From: Pengzhenrongella sp031582905
GTDB taxonomy: Bacteria; Actinomycetota; Actinomycetes; Actinomycetales; Cellulomonadaceae
Length of the DNA stretch: 64,000 nucleotides
Direction: 5' to 3'
NCBI RefSeq assembly: GCF_031582905.1
Contig: NZ_CP133990.1
Span: 1,054,001-1,118,000 of the forward strand
How positions within the stretch are numbered: the first letter of the stretch is position 1; each line of letters opens with the position of its first letter. The notes below the pieces were generated by a model. That model was not told the origin of the DNA. It worked only from the letters and a program-made list of their open reading frames with translations, and did not search any database. The translations under genes and the position numbers were made by a program. Shown in pieces: positions 28,911-37,592 of the stretch.

Positions 28911-31133
28911 TCACATCCCGAGAGAGAAGGCGGGCACTGTCGCGCCGGTCAACGGGTCGGTCGTGCACTCGAGGTCCGGCTCACAGGGTGGTGCCGTTCC
29001 GCGAGGCGACGCAGCGTCCGCTCGTACGGCTTCCGTGCCGGACCGCGCGATGCCGTCCTGCGCATTGATGACTCGTCCGGCGCGGTCGCGGAACTCGTAG
29101 ATGACGCGCGCGACGGGCCCTGGTGGTGCAGCACCGGCGCAGGTGCCGGTGCGGGGTGGGTCTGCACCCGGTGGCTCACTCGTCATCGCAGTGGCTGTGC
29201 CGGAAGCCGTCGCCGTCGCATTGCTGGGCACGCGGGTGATGGTGAGGTCGCGTCGGTGGGTCTCGTGGTGGTGGAACGAGCACAGGGGGACGCCGTTGTC
29301 GGCGGAGGTCGGTCCGTCGTCGCGGTCCCACCAGGCGATGTGGTGGATCTCGCACCACCGGCCCGGTGCGTGGCACGAGGGCCACCCGCACTGCCGGTCG
29401 CGGGCGATGATCGCCTTGCGCAGCGCCCCGGTGAACAACCGCTGCGTGCGGCCCAGGTCGAGGAGTTCGCCGTTGGCGTCGATGACGACCCTGGTGATGT
29501 CGCAGTCGCACATCGCCGCGGCGAGCTCGGTGACCGGGACGGGGGTGCCGTCCTCCAGGGTCGCCGGCGGGTAGCTCACCGGTGCGGCCGTGGCCGATGG
29601 GCTGGCCGAGCCGCCGGCGGAAGCCGCCGAACCGGAGGGCGCATCGCCGATTCTCACGGTGCCCGTACCAGTGCCGGTGCCGGCACCCGTACCAATACCG
29701 GTGCCAGTGCCAGTGCCAGTGCCAGCGCCGGTGCCGGTGCCAGCGCCGGTGCCGGCGCCGGTGCCGGTGGCCGTGCCGGCGAACGTGTCTGCGCCCACGC
29801 CGGTGCCCGCGCCCGCGCTCGTGGTGGTGGGCTGTGGTGCGTGGCGGCGCCGGTCGCGTTCGGCCCGTGCTGCCGCCCAGGTCTCGGGGGTCATGATCAT
29901 CGTGATCTGCGCCGGGACGTGCCCACCGGGCTTGGTGTCCGCCGACGCGAGCACCCGGGTGACCATCTCGGTCAGGGCGTCGGCGCGGCGCTCGCCCGGG
30001 TCACGGTCGTCGTCCTCTGCCGGGCGCGGGGTCAGGGCCTCCAACGCCAGTGCGAGCCGGTGCCCGGCGATCGTGTCCAGACGCCCTTTGAGGTACGTCC
30101 CGGTCGTGGCGTGGGTCAGGTGCAGGTACCGCTCGGCCCGCCGCGCCTGATGCTCGCGTTCCAACCCGTCCGGGTCCACGGTCGCCGCCCACCGGTCCAC
30201 GGTGATTTGGAACGTCGCGGCGTCCTGCCGCTGCGCCACCTCGACCAAGGCCTCCTGCACCGCCGGGGCGGCCAGTGCCTGGCGTTGCACCGGCGTGCCG
30301 GTCGCGGCGACCTTCCCCAGCACCGCGGCGTGCCCGATCGTGATCAGCCCCGCGGTCACCGCCGCCGCGGCCGCCGGGGCGGCGTCCAACTGCTCGGCCT
30401 GCCGCACCTGCCCACCCGCCGCCCGGACCCCCGTCCCCGAGACGCGCCCCCGCGCCGCCTCGTACGACCGGTCACCCGCACCCCGCCACGCCCCGGCATC
30501 CCGGTCGGCCACCAGCACCCCGGCCCGCACGACGCTCAGACCGTCGATCACCCGGTCCAGATCCGCCAGCAACGCCGACCGGTCCTCGCTCGTCCACCCG
30601 GCCGCGCCGGCGACCTGCCCGGTCAGCGCCGTCATCGCCGAGACGAGAGAACGCACCGAGGAGAGCGCGTTCACGGACGGGGTCGCGGCGGTGGTCGCGG
30701 TACGGGCCTCCGCGGCGGTGGGCCGGGCAGCGTCGTGGGAGGCGGCGCTCCGCGACGGCGCAGCGTCAGTGGAGACAGCGGCGCTCGGCGACGGCGCAGC
30801 GCCAGTGGAGACAGCGGCGCTCGGCGACGGCACAGCGTCACTGGAGACAGCGGCGCCCGGCGACGGCGCAGCGTCAGTGGAGAGAACGGCGCCCGGCGAC
30901 GGAGCATCACCGGTCGAGATTGGGCTGCAGCCGAGTCGAGAAGCGTCGTAGGAAGCGCCGGCGCCCGTGGACGGCGGCTTGGCACCGGCGCCCGTGGCAG
31001 AAGGGGAACCGGGGGAGAGCCCGGATCCGGTCGACAGAGCGCCCCCGGTGAAGACCAGGGCGTCACCGGAAGGGACGACGGCGGGTGTCGCAGCACGATG
31101 CAGATGTCGGGCAGGCGTGGTGTCCGTCGTCAT
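28911..31133 (-). CDS. DUF222 and HNH endonuclease domain protein (13E12 family)
   Basis: About 740 residues from ATG 31133, which follows a GAGGAGG site; a longer frame start upstream lacks a site and would cover the SOS box. After a low-complexity N-terminus with 12-residue repeats comes the DUF222 domain (about 155-400), then a Gly-Thr-Gly-Ala linker encoded by CCGGTGCCGG-type repeats (29660-29800). The HNH nuclease follows: RDRQCGWPSCHAPGRWCEIH, HIAWWDRDDGPTSADNGVPL and LCSFHHHETHRRD. The family is multi-copy and mobile-like in actinobacteria. The SOS box just upstream implies induction by DNA damage. Confidence 0.88.
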   Translation of the reverse strand: MTTDTTPARHLHRAATPAVVPSGDALVFTGGALSTGSGLSPGSPSATGAGAKPPSTGAGASYDASRLGCSPISTGDAPSPGAVLSTDAAPSPGAAVSSDAVPSPSAAVSTGAAPSPSAAVSTDAAPSRSAASHDAARPTAAEARTATTAATPSVNALSSVRSLVSAMTALTGQVAGAAGWTSEDRSALLADLDRVIDGLSVVRAGVLVADRDAGAWRGAGDRSYEAARGRVSGTGVRAAGGQVRQAEQLDAAPAAAAAVTAGLITIGHAAVLGKVAATGTPVQRQALAAPAVQEALVEVAQRQDAATFQITVDRWAATVDPDGLEREHQARRAERYLHLTHATTGTYLKGRLDTIAGHRLALALEALTPRPAEDDDRDPGERRADALTEMVTRVLASADTKPGGHVPAQITMIMTPETWAAARAERDRRRHAPQPTTTSAGAGTGVGADTFAGTATGTGAGTGAGTGTGAGTGTGTGTGIGTGAGTGTGTGTVRIGDAPSGSAASAGGSASPSATAAPVSYPPATLEDGTPVPVTELAAAMCDCDITRVVIDANGELLDLGRTQRLFTGALRKAIIARDRQCGWPSCHAPGRWCEIHHIAWWDRDDGPTSADNGVPLCSFHHHETHRRDLTITRVPSNATATASGTATAMTSEPPGADPPRTGTCAGAAPPGPVARVIYEFRDRAGRVINAQDGIARSGTEAVRADAASPRGTAPPCEPDLECTTDPLTGATVPAFSLGM
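29660..29800. repeat. Low-complexity GGTGCC/GGTACC repeats encoding a Gly-Thr/Ala linker
   Basis: Inside the DUF222-HNH gene, a stretch of degenerate 6-bp words (CCGGTG, CCAGTG, CCGGCG) encodes alternating Gly-Thr/Gly-Ala between the DUF222 and HNH domains. It is probably prone to length change by slippage. Confidence 0.7.
30753..30896. repeat. 36-bp tandem repeat (4 units) in the DUF222-HNH gene
   Basis: Four 36-bp units begin at 30753, 30789, 30825 and 30861, with a degenerate fifth following. Each encodes 12 residues of Ser/Ala/Pro type. All keep the reading frame, so copy number can vary without breaking the protein. Confidence 0.82.
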
Positions 31134-31151
31134 CGTCGCCACCTCCTCGCT

Positions 31152-31167
31152 TCGAACGTCTGTTCGA
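31152..31167. promoter_or_regulatory. LexA-binding SOS box
   Basis: TCGAAC-GTCT-GTTCGA is a perfect match to the actinobacterial/Gram-positive SOS box (arms TCGAAC and GTTCGA, spacer 4). It lies 19 bases upstream of the start of the minus-strand DUF222-HNH gene, where LexA would block the promoter. Confidence 0.8.
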
Positions 31168-31404
31168 AGTCTACCGAGCGGCACCCACACGCGGCGGCGT
31201 CAGGCAAGATCTGTGGACAGCCGAAAGGCGCGGCCGACCGCTCCGTGCGCGAGGAGGTGCCCGTGCACGCAGGCGCAGCGCCGCTGACACAACGCAAGGG
31301 GTCTGCACTGGCACCCCCGCCCACCCCCGGCCCCCCGCCCACCCCCACCCACCCACCCACGCCGCACACCGTCCATGTCCGACCCTCGACGTAGACTCCG
31401 TCGC

Positions 31405-31785
31405 ATGAGTGAGCCGTTCGCCTCGACCACCGGACCTGACGACCCGTTCGCGGACCAGCCGGACACCCAGGGCAGCACGGGCACCGCGACAGGCGTCCTC
31501 GAGCGCACCGAGGCCACGCCCGAGGTCGAGCCGGGGGACCGCGAGCGGTTCGCGCACTACGTACGCAAGGAGAAGATCCTCGACTCCGCGCTGTCCGGGA
31601 AGCCGGTCATCGCGCTGTGCGGCAAGGTCTGGGTCCCCGGGCGTGACCCGAACAAGTTCCCGGTGTGCCCCATCTGCCAGGAGATCTACAACGGTCTGCG
31701 CCCGCCCCAGGACGGCGAGGGCGGCGACGGCGGCTCGGGCGGCGGCACGGGCAGCGGCTCCGGCTCCGGCTTCCGCGGCAAGTGA
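31405..31785 (+). CDS. DUF3039 domain-containing protein
   Basis: A 126-residue protein from ATG 31405. The DUF3039 core HYVRKEKILDSALSGKPVIA, then LCGKVWVPGRDPNKFPVCP, has a zinc-knuckle-like CxxC (CPIC). A Gly/Ser-rich tail follows. TAGACT ends seven bases before the ATG, so the transcript is probably leaderless. The stop overlaps the GTG of the helicase gene, a conserved actinobacterial pairing. Its function is unknown. Confidence 0.87.
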   Translation: MSEPFASTTGPDDPFADQPDTQGSTGTATGVLERTEATPEVEPGDRERFAHYVRKEKILDSALSGKPVIALCGKVWVPGRDPNKFPVCPICQEIYNGLRPPQDGEGGDGGSGGGTGSGSGSGFRGK

Positions 31786-33602
31786 GCACCCCGCACCGCC
31801 TGGCCCCTACTCACGCTTCCGCTGCTGCGGCCTCCCAGCTCTCGCCCGCGTTCCCCGGGCGTGCGCCGTGGGGGACCGCCGGCAAGCTGCGCGCCTGGCA
31901 GGCCGAGGCGCTCGAGACGTACCGGACGGCGGCTCCCCGGGACTTCCTCGCGGTCGCGACCCCGGGGGCCGGCAAGACGACGTTCGCCCTGCGCATCGCG
32001 ACCGAGCTGCTCAGCGCGGGCACGGTCCGACGCGTGACGGTCGTCGCCCCGACGGAGCACCTCAAGCGGCAGTGGGCCGACGCCGCCGCGCGGGTCGGTA
32101 TCCACCTCGACCCCACGTTCAAGAACGCTCAGGGTCGGCACGGCGCGCACTACGACGGCGTCGCCCTGACCTACGCCCAGGTCGCGACGAAGCCCGCGCT
32201 GCACGCGGCGCGGACCGCGGCCGCGCCCACGCTCGTGATCCTCGACGAGGTCCACCACGGCGGCGACGCGCTGTCCTGGGGCGACGGCATCCACGAGGCG
32301 TTCGAGGGCGCCACGCGACGGCTGGCGCTCACCGGGACGCCGTTCCGCTCGGACACCGCGGCCATCCCGTTCGTCCGGTACGAGCGCGGTCCGGACGGCA
32401 TCCGACGCAGCGCGGCGGACTTCGTCTACGGGTACGGCGAGGCGCTGCGCGACCACGTCGTGCGCCCCGTGCTCTTCCTCACCTACTCGGGGCAGATGCG
32501 GTGGCGCACCAAGGCCGGTGACGAGATGAGCGCCCGCCTCGGCGAGCCGCTCACCAAGGACCTGACCGCGCAGGCGTGGCGTACCGCGCTGGACCCGAAC
32601 GGGGAGTGGATCCCCTCGGTGCTCGCCGCCGCGGACCGCCGCCTCACCGAGGTCCGCCGCACCGTCCCGGACGCGGGCGCGATGATCATTGCCACCGACC
32701 AGACGGACGCGCGCGCCTACGCCGGGCACATCGCGCGGCTGACCGGTGAGTCCCCGACCGTGGTGCTGTCGGACGAGGACGGCGCCTCGGACAAGATCGA
32801 CGCGTTCTCGGCCGGCACCAGCCGGTGGCTGGTCGCGGTCCGCATGGTGTCGGAGGGCGTCGACGTCCCCCGCCTCGCGGTGGGCGTCTACGCGACGTCG
32901 ACGGCGACCCCGCTGTTCTTCGCCCAGGCGGTCGGGCGGTTCGTCCGCGCCCGGCGTCGCGGCGAGACGGCGTCGGTGTTCCTGCCCAGCGTGCCGCAGC
33001 TGCTCGAGCTCGCCGGCACGCTCGAGGCAGAGCGCGACCACGCCCTGGACCGTCCGCTGACCGCGGAGGAGCAGGGCGACCTGTACAACCCCGAGGACGC
33101 CCTCATGGCGGCCGCGAACCGGGCCGACTCGGGCCCGGACGCGGTCGGCCCCGACGGCACCCAGGGGTCGTTCGAGGCGCTGGACGCCCAGGCGTCGTTC
33201 GACCGTGTGCTGTTCGACGGCGGCGAGTTCGGCACCGGCGCCGACGTCGGGTCCGAGGAGGAGCTGGACTTCCTGGGGCTGCCCGGTCTGCTGGACGCCG
33301 ACCAGGTCACCACGCTGCTCAAGCAGCGCCAGGCGGACCAGCTCACGGCCCGCCGGGGTCGCGGAGGCGCGGCCCAGCCGGCCCAGCCCGAGCCCGTCGT
33401 CGACCACCGTCGCGTCGCGGAGCTGCGCAAGGAGCTCAACTCGCTCGTCTCCGCCTGGGCACGCCGCAGCGGCCAGCCGCACGGGTCCGTGCACACCGAG
33501 CTGCGCCGCCGCTGCGGCGGCCCGGAGGTCCCGCTGGCGACGCTGGACCAGCTCGAGCAGCGGGTCGCGCTCGTGCGCGGGTGGTTCGTCGGCAAGCGCT
33601 GA
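31782..33602 (+). CDS. DEAD/DEAH-box superfamily 2 helicase
   Basis: A 606-residue SF2 helicase from GTG 31782, overlapping the DUF3039 stop. The Q-like region LRAWQAEALETYR precedes Walker A (VATPGAGKTTFALRIATELL). Walker B is LVILDEVHHGGDAL, motif III LTGTPFRSDT and motif VI FFAQAVGRFVRARR. The long C-terminal part is helical. It resembles the type III restriction/UvrB-like helicases adjacent to pncB in many actinobacteria. The substrate is not known. Confidence 0.9.
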   Translation: MSTPHRLAPTHASAAAASQLSPAFPGRAPWGTAGKLRAWQAEALETYRTAAPRDFLAVATPGAGKTTFALRIATELLSAGTVRRVTVVAPTEHLKRQWADAAARVGIHLDPTFKNAQGRHGAHYDGVALTYAQVATKPALHAARTAAAPTLVILDEVHHGGDALSWGDGIHEAFEGATRRLALTGTPFRSDTAAIPFVRYERGPDGIRRSAADFVYGYGEALRDHVVRPVLFLTYSGQMRWRTKAGDEMSARLGEPLTKDLTAQAWRTALDPNGEWIPSVLAAADRRLTEVRRTVPDAGAMIIATDQTDARAYAGHIARLTGESPTVVLSDEDGASDKIDAFSAGTSRWLVAVRMVSEGVDVPRLAVGVYATSTATPLFFAQAVGRFVRARRRGETASVFLPSVPQLLELAGTLEAERDHALDRPLTAEEQGDLYNPEDALMAAANRADSGPDAVGPDGTQGSFEALDAQASFDRVLFDGGEFGTGADVGSEEELDFLGLPGLLDADQVTTLLKQRQADQLTARRGRGGAAQPAQPEPVVDHRRVAELRKELNSLVSAWARRSGQPHGSVHTELRRRCGGPEVPLATLDQLEQRVALVRGWFVGKR

Positions 33603-33628
33603 TCCACCCCGGGGACGACGCCGCACCC

Positions 33629-33752
33629 GCGCGGCACGGCGTCCCGCGGGCCGCCCGCGCGGCACGGCGTCCCGCAGGCCGACCGCGCGGCACGGCGTCG
33701 CGCAGGCCGCCCCCACGGCACGGCGTCCCGCGGGCCCGCCCCGCGGCACACG
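33629..33752. repeat. 28-bp GC-rich tandem repeat (4+ units)
   Basis: Units of 28-29 bp (core GCGGCACGGCGTCCCGC) begin at 33629, 33657, 33685 and 33713, with a partial fifth. They sit in the 287-bp gap after the helicase. No spacers and no coding content are present. Confidence 0.78.
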
Positions 33753-33889
33753 TCGCGAGCGGTCACGAACTCCTGTGTCGGGTGTGACGGGAGTTATGTC
33801 GCGCGGACCGGGGCGACCCCTGCCACGCTGGACGGGTCTCACCGCCCCGGGCACCCTCGTGGGCGGCAACGGAACCGAAAGGCGCCATC

Positions 33890-34045
33890 ATGCCCACCTG
33901 GCTTCTCATCCTCATCGTCGGTGTCGTCCTGCTGATCATCGGCGTCGCGGTCGAGGCGGCGAAGATCCTCATCTGGATCGGCATCGCGGTGCTCGTCATC
34001 AGCCTCATCCTCGGGCTCGTCCGTCGCGGCGGAGCGAAGGTCTGA
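33890..34045 (+). CDS. Small two-helix membrane protein
   Basis: A 51-residue protein from ATG 33890: two hydrophobic helices (LLILIVGVVLLIIGVAVEAA and IGIAVLVISLILGLV) and a basic tail RRGGAKV. A GAAAGG site precedes the start. It resembles the small hydrophobic stress proteins widespread in actinobacteria. A hairpin terminator follows. No function can be assigned, but composition and context support a real gene. Confidence 0.72.
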   Translation: MPTWLLILIVGVVLLIIGVAVEAAKILIWIGIAVLVISLILGLVRRGGAKV

Positions 34046-34060
34046 CCCGAGCACGGTGAC

Positions 34061-34098
34061 GGAGCCCGGTACCCGGCGAGAGCGGGGTGCCGGGCTCC
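34061..34098 (+). terminator. Hairpin terminator after the small membrane protein
   Basis: The arms GGAGCCCGGTACCC (34061-34074) and GGGTGCCGGGCTCC (34085-34098) pair over 14 positions with one G-T, with a 10-base loop. It lies just after the small gene and before the convergent pncB. Confidence 0.75.
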
Positions 34099-34142
34099 CG
34101 TCGTCCCACCCGGGCTCGTCCCACCCGGGCTCGCGGGCCAGC

Positions 34143-35554
34143 TCAGTCCTCCAGCGTCACCGTGACCGTCGGCACCGCGGCCTCGTCTGCCGAGAGCCGG
34201 CGCGCCCCCGCGGCAGCTCCGCCCGGGAGTCGCGGTGCCGCTCCTGCGCGGTGTGCACCCCGTGCGCCCCGCACCAGCGCGTGTCCACCGCACCCCCGAC
34301 GACGAGCGGGACGTGGAGCGGCCGCAGCGCCTGCTCGTCGGGCGACCACGTCGCGACGGCGTTGTCCGGCCCGGTGATGAGGACCTCCGCCTCCGCGCGT
34401 CCCTCGTCGTCGAGCCGCCGGGCCGCGGTCTTGCGGCCCCCGACGCTCGTCTTGGACGCCGACGCCTTCGCGACCGGCTCCAGCACGCCGTCGACGCGGG
34501 CGCGGGCCACGAGCTTGTAGACCATGCCGCACGTCGGCGCACCGGACCCGGTGACCACGGACGTGCCGACGCCGTAGGCGTCGACGGGCGCCGCGGCGAG
34601 CGCCGCGATGGCGTACTCGTCGAGGTCGGAGGAGACCACGATCTTCGTGCTGGTCGCGCCGAGCGAGTCCAGCTGCCGGCGCACGTCCTGGACGAGGTAC
34701 GGCAGGTCCCCGGAGTCCAGCCGGACCGCCCCGAGCTCCGGTCCGGCGGCGGCGACCGCGGCCTCGACACCGGCGCGCACGTCGTAGGTGTCGACGAGCA
34801 GGGTGGTGTCCTTGCCCAGGGAGGCGACCTGGCTCGCGAAGGCCGACGCCTCGTCGTCGTGCAGGAGCATGAAGGCGTGGGCGGCCGTGCCGATCGTGGG
34901 CAGTCCCCAGCGGCGTCCGGCCTCGAGGTTCGACGTCGCGGAGAACCCGGCGACGACGGCGGCGCGGGCCGCGGCCACCGCGGCGTGCTCGTGCGCGCGG
35001 CGAGAGCCCATCTCCAGCACCGGACGGTCGACCGCCGCGCTGGTCATGCGCGAGGCGGCGGACGCGACGGCGGAGTCGAAGTTGAGCACCGACAGGATGA
35101 GCGTCTCGAGCAGGACGCACTCGGCGAACGTGCCCTCGACGACCATGACGGGGAGTGCGGGAAGAAGATCTCGCCCTCCGCGTACCCCGAGATGTCGCCG
35201 GTGAAGCGGTAGTGGGCGAGGTAGTCGATCGTGGCGTCGTCGACGACGCGCTCGGCGGCGAGCCACTCGAGCTCTGCCGCGCCGAAGCGGAAGTCGGCCA
35301 GCGCCTCCAGGACGCGCCCCGTGCCGGCCAGCACGCCGTACCGGCGGCCCGCCGGCAGCCGCCGCGCGAACACCTCGAACACCGAGTGACGGTGCGCGGT
35401 GCCGTCGGCGAGCGCCGCCTGCAGCATCGTCAGCTCGTACCGGTCGGTGAGCAGCGCGGTGCTCGCACGCGCCGCCGGTGCGTGGGCTGGGGGAGGGGGT
35501 CACGGCCGGGGCGGCGCCGATGCCGCCCGGGGCCGAAGGCTCCGGTGCACTCAT
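34143..35554 (-). pseudogene. pncB: Nicotinate phosphoribosyltransferase, frameshifted at three places
   Basis: The protein is clear but split: STALLTDRYELTMLQAALAD near the start, then YLAHYRFTGDISGYAEGEIF, LETLILSVLNFDSAVASAAS, AVRLDSGDLPYLVQDVR and YGVGTSVVTGSGAPTCGMVY. Frames change near 35480-35500, near 35155 (one base missing, ...FFP-x-LPVMVV) and near 34205 (GGGGG run lacking a G), ending VPTVTVTLED. The joined length (~470 aa) suits PncB of NAD salvage. TACGGT lies six bases before ATG 35554, indicating a leaderless mRNA. As a housekeeping gene, sequencing error is likely. Confidence 0.85.
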
Positions 35555-35725
35555 GCGCTCACCGTAGGGGCGGGCGCGGGGGCTCGTCGCCCCGAACACC
35601 ACCCGGAGGTCGTCGCCCTGGGCAGGGTCCCGCGGCGCGTCGCCCCGAGCAGCACCCCGCGGCGGCGCTCGCCCCGGACGCACGGCCCCGGCGGGCCGTC
35701 ACCAGCGAACACCTACAGTGGGACG

Positions 35726-36019
35726 GTGCCCACCCAGACCCTTCCCGAGGCCGACGTCCGGGTCGAGGAGGGCGCGGAGGTCGCCGACGCGTGGGTCACC
35801 ATCGTCTGGAACGACCCCGTGAACCTCATGACCTACGTCAGCTACGTGTTCCAGTCCTACTTCGGCTACGCCGCGGAGAAGGCCGAGCGGCTCATGCGCC
35901 AGGTGCACGAGGACGGCCGCGCCGTCGTCTCGACCGGCAACCGCGAGCAGATGGAGGTCGACGTGCAGGCGATGCACGGCTTCGGCCTGTGGGCGACGCT
36001 CCAGCAGGGCGGCCAGTGA
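35726..36019 (+). CDS. clpS: ATP-dependent Clp protease adapter ClpS
   Basis: A 97-residue ClpS. The core AWVTIVWNDPVNLMTYVSYV, then FGYAAEKAERLMRQVHEDGR and GFGLWATL, is diagnostic, with the Asn-Asp and Met of the N-degron pocket visible. TACAGT ends six bases before GTG 35726 (leaderless). It delivers N-end-rule substrates to ClpCP. The stop overlaps the DUF2017 start. Confidence 0.93.
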   Translation: MPTQTLPEADVRVEEGAEVADAWVTIVWNDPVNLMTYVSYVFQSYFGYAAEKAERLMRQVHEDGRAVVSTGNREQMEVDVQAMHGFGLWATLQQGGQ

Positions 36020-36760
36020 TGCGCGGCTTCCGCGCCGTCGGCCCGTTCTACGTCGCCGGCCTCGGCCCGGTCGAGCGGCAGGTCTTCGCCGGGGTGGTGG
36101 CGGACGTCGCCGAGCTCCTCGGCGCCGAGCGCTTCGCACCGCCCGCCCCCGGCGGCACCGCCCCCTCCTCCGACGACGCCGCCTCCCCGGCGGGGGCCGA
36201 CGCCGCCCCGGGACGCCGCGACGTCGTCGTCGGCGGGGCTGCGGATGAGCGCGACGGACCTGCCCGCCCCGGACGACCCCGCGGTCCGCCGCCTGCTGCC
36301 GGACGCCTCGCGCGACGACGACGCCGTCGCCGCGGAGTTCCGCCGCCTCACCGAGGCCGACCTGCGGGCGACCAAGGTGGCCCGCCTGCGTGACCTGTGG
36401 CTCGCGCTCACCCGCGACGCCGAGCCGGTCCCCGGTGTCGGGGTGGACGACGACGTCGACCTGCCCGTGCGTCGCGAGGACGCCCCGGCCGTCGCGGCCG
36501 CGCTGACGGACCTGCGGCTCGTGCTCGCCGACCGGCTCGGGCTGGAGTCCGAGGAGGACGCCGACGCGCTCTACACCTCGCTCGAGGAGCAGGCCGCCGC
36601 CGAGGAGGCCGGCTGGGTGCCGGACGACGACCGCCCGGCCCGCGAGATCGTCGCCGCCGAGGCCAGGGCCCACCTCGGGGCCGTCTACGCGGCGCTGTCG
36701 TGGCTCCAGGAGACGCTCATGGCGGTCCTGCTGGCCGACCTCGACCGCCCCGGCGACTAG
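36019..36760 (+). pseudogene. DUF2017 family protein, frame interrupted
   Basis: The first part (MRGFRAVGPFYVAGLGPVER, then QVFAGVVADVAELLGAERF) starts at ATG 36019 inside the clpS stop. The second part (DPAVRRLLPDASRDDDAVAA, then EFRRLTEADLRATKVARLRD) runs in another frame from about 36250. Both halves are DUF2017, the partner of clpS in actinobacteria. The net shift equals two lost bases or one gained base between 36150 and 36245. A function in proteolysis is only implied by context. Confidence 0.8.
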
Positions 36761-36769
36761 GCTCGCCGC

Positions 36770-37585
36770 GTGAACGACGCTCCCATCGGCATCTTCGACT
36801 CGGGCGTGGGAGGGCTCACGGTCGCGCGATCCATCCTCGACCAGCTGCCGCACGAGTCGCTGCTCTACATCGGTGACACCCTCAACTCCCCGTACGGGCC
36901 CAAGCCGCTCGCCGCGGTCCGCGCGCACGCGCTCGAGGTCATGGACGACCTCGTCGACGCCGGCGTGAAGATGCTCGTCATCGCCTGCAACAGCGCGTCG
37001 GCGGCGGTGCTGCGCGACGCTCGCGAGCGGTACACCGTGCGTCGGGGGCTGCCGGTCGTCGAGGTGATCTTGCCGGCCGCACGGCGCGCCGTGGCGGCCA
37101 GCCGGAGCGGACGCATCGGCGTCATCGGCACGAAGGCGACCATCGCGTCGCGCGCCTACGAGGACGCGTTCGCCGTCGCGCCGCGCCTGCACCTCGTCGG
37201 GCAGCCGTGCCCGCGGTTCGTGGAGTTCGTCGAGGCCGGGGTGACGTCCGGCCCCGAGGTGCTCGCCGTCGCCCACGAGTACCTGGACCCGGTCCGGGCC
37301 GCGGGCGTCGACACGCTCGTGCTCGGCTGCACCCACTACCCGCTGCTGACCGGCGTCATCTCCTACGTCATGGGGGAGGACGTCACGCTCGTCTCCAGCG
37401 CGGAGGAGACCGCCAAGGACGTCTACCGCACCCTCGTCGCGCACGGGCTCGAGCGGTCGGACGCCGCCGGCCCGCCGCAGCACCGGTTCCTCGCGACCGG
37501 CGACTCCGCGTCGTTCCAGCACCTGGCCCGCCGGTTCCTCGGGCCCGAGGTGGGCGCCGTCGAGACCACCGGGGTGCTGCGGTGA
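36770..37585 (+). CDS. murI: Glutamate racemase
   Basis: A 271-residue MurI. IGIFDSGVGGLTVARSI carries the first Asp/Ser, and the two catalytic cysteines sit in VIACNSASA (Cys73) and LGCTHYPLL (Cys187). It supplies D-glutamate for peptidoglycan. TAGGCT ends six bases before GTG 36770, a leaderless arrangement. The MBL hydrolase follows after seven bases. Confidence 0.95.
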   Translation: MNDAPIGIFDSGVGGLTVARSILDQLPHESLLYIGDTLNSPYGPKPLAAVRAHALEVMDDLVDAGVKMLVIACNSASAAVLRDARERYTVRRGLPVVEVILPAARRAVAASRSGRIGVIGTKATIASRAYEDAFAVAPRLHLVGQPCPRFVEFVEAGVTSGPEVLAVAHEYLDPVRAAGVDTLVLGCTHYPLLTGVISYVMGEDVTLVSSAEETAKDVYRTLVAHGLERSDAAGPPQHRFLATGDSASFQHLARRFLGPEVGAVETTGVLR

Positions 37586-37592
37586 GCGCGGC

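Noticed and set aside
28668..31394. 908-codon plus-strand frame opposite the HNH gene
   Set aside because: It mirrors the repeats of the minus-strand gene. The HNH and DUF222 motifs, ribosome site and SOS box all support the minus strand.
33629..33752. 28-bp repeats as CRISPR
   Set aside because: The unit length is CRISPR-like, but copies are head-to-tail without spacers.
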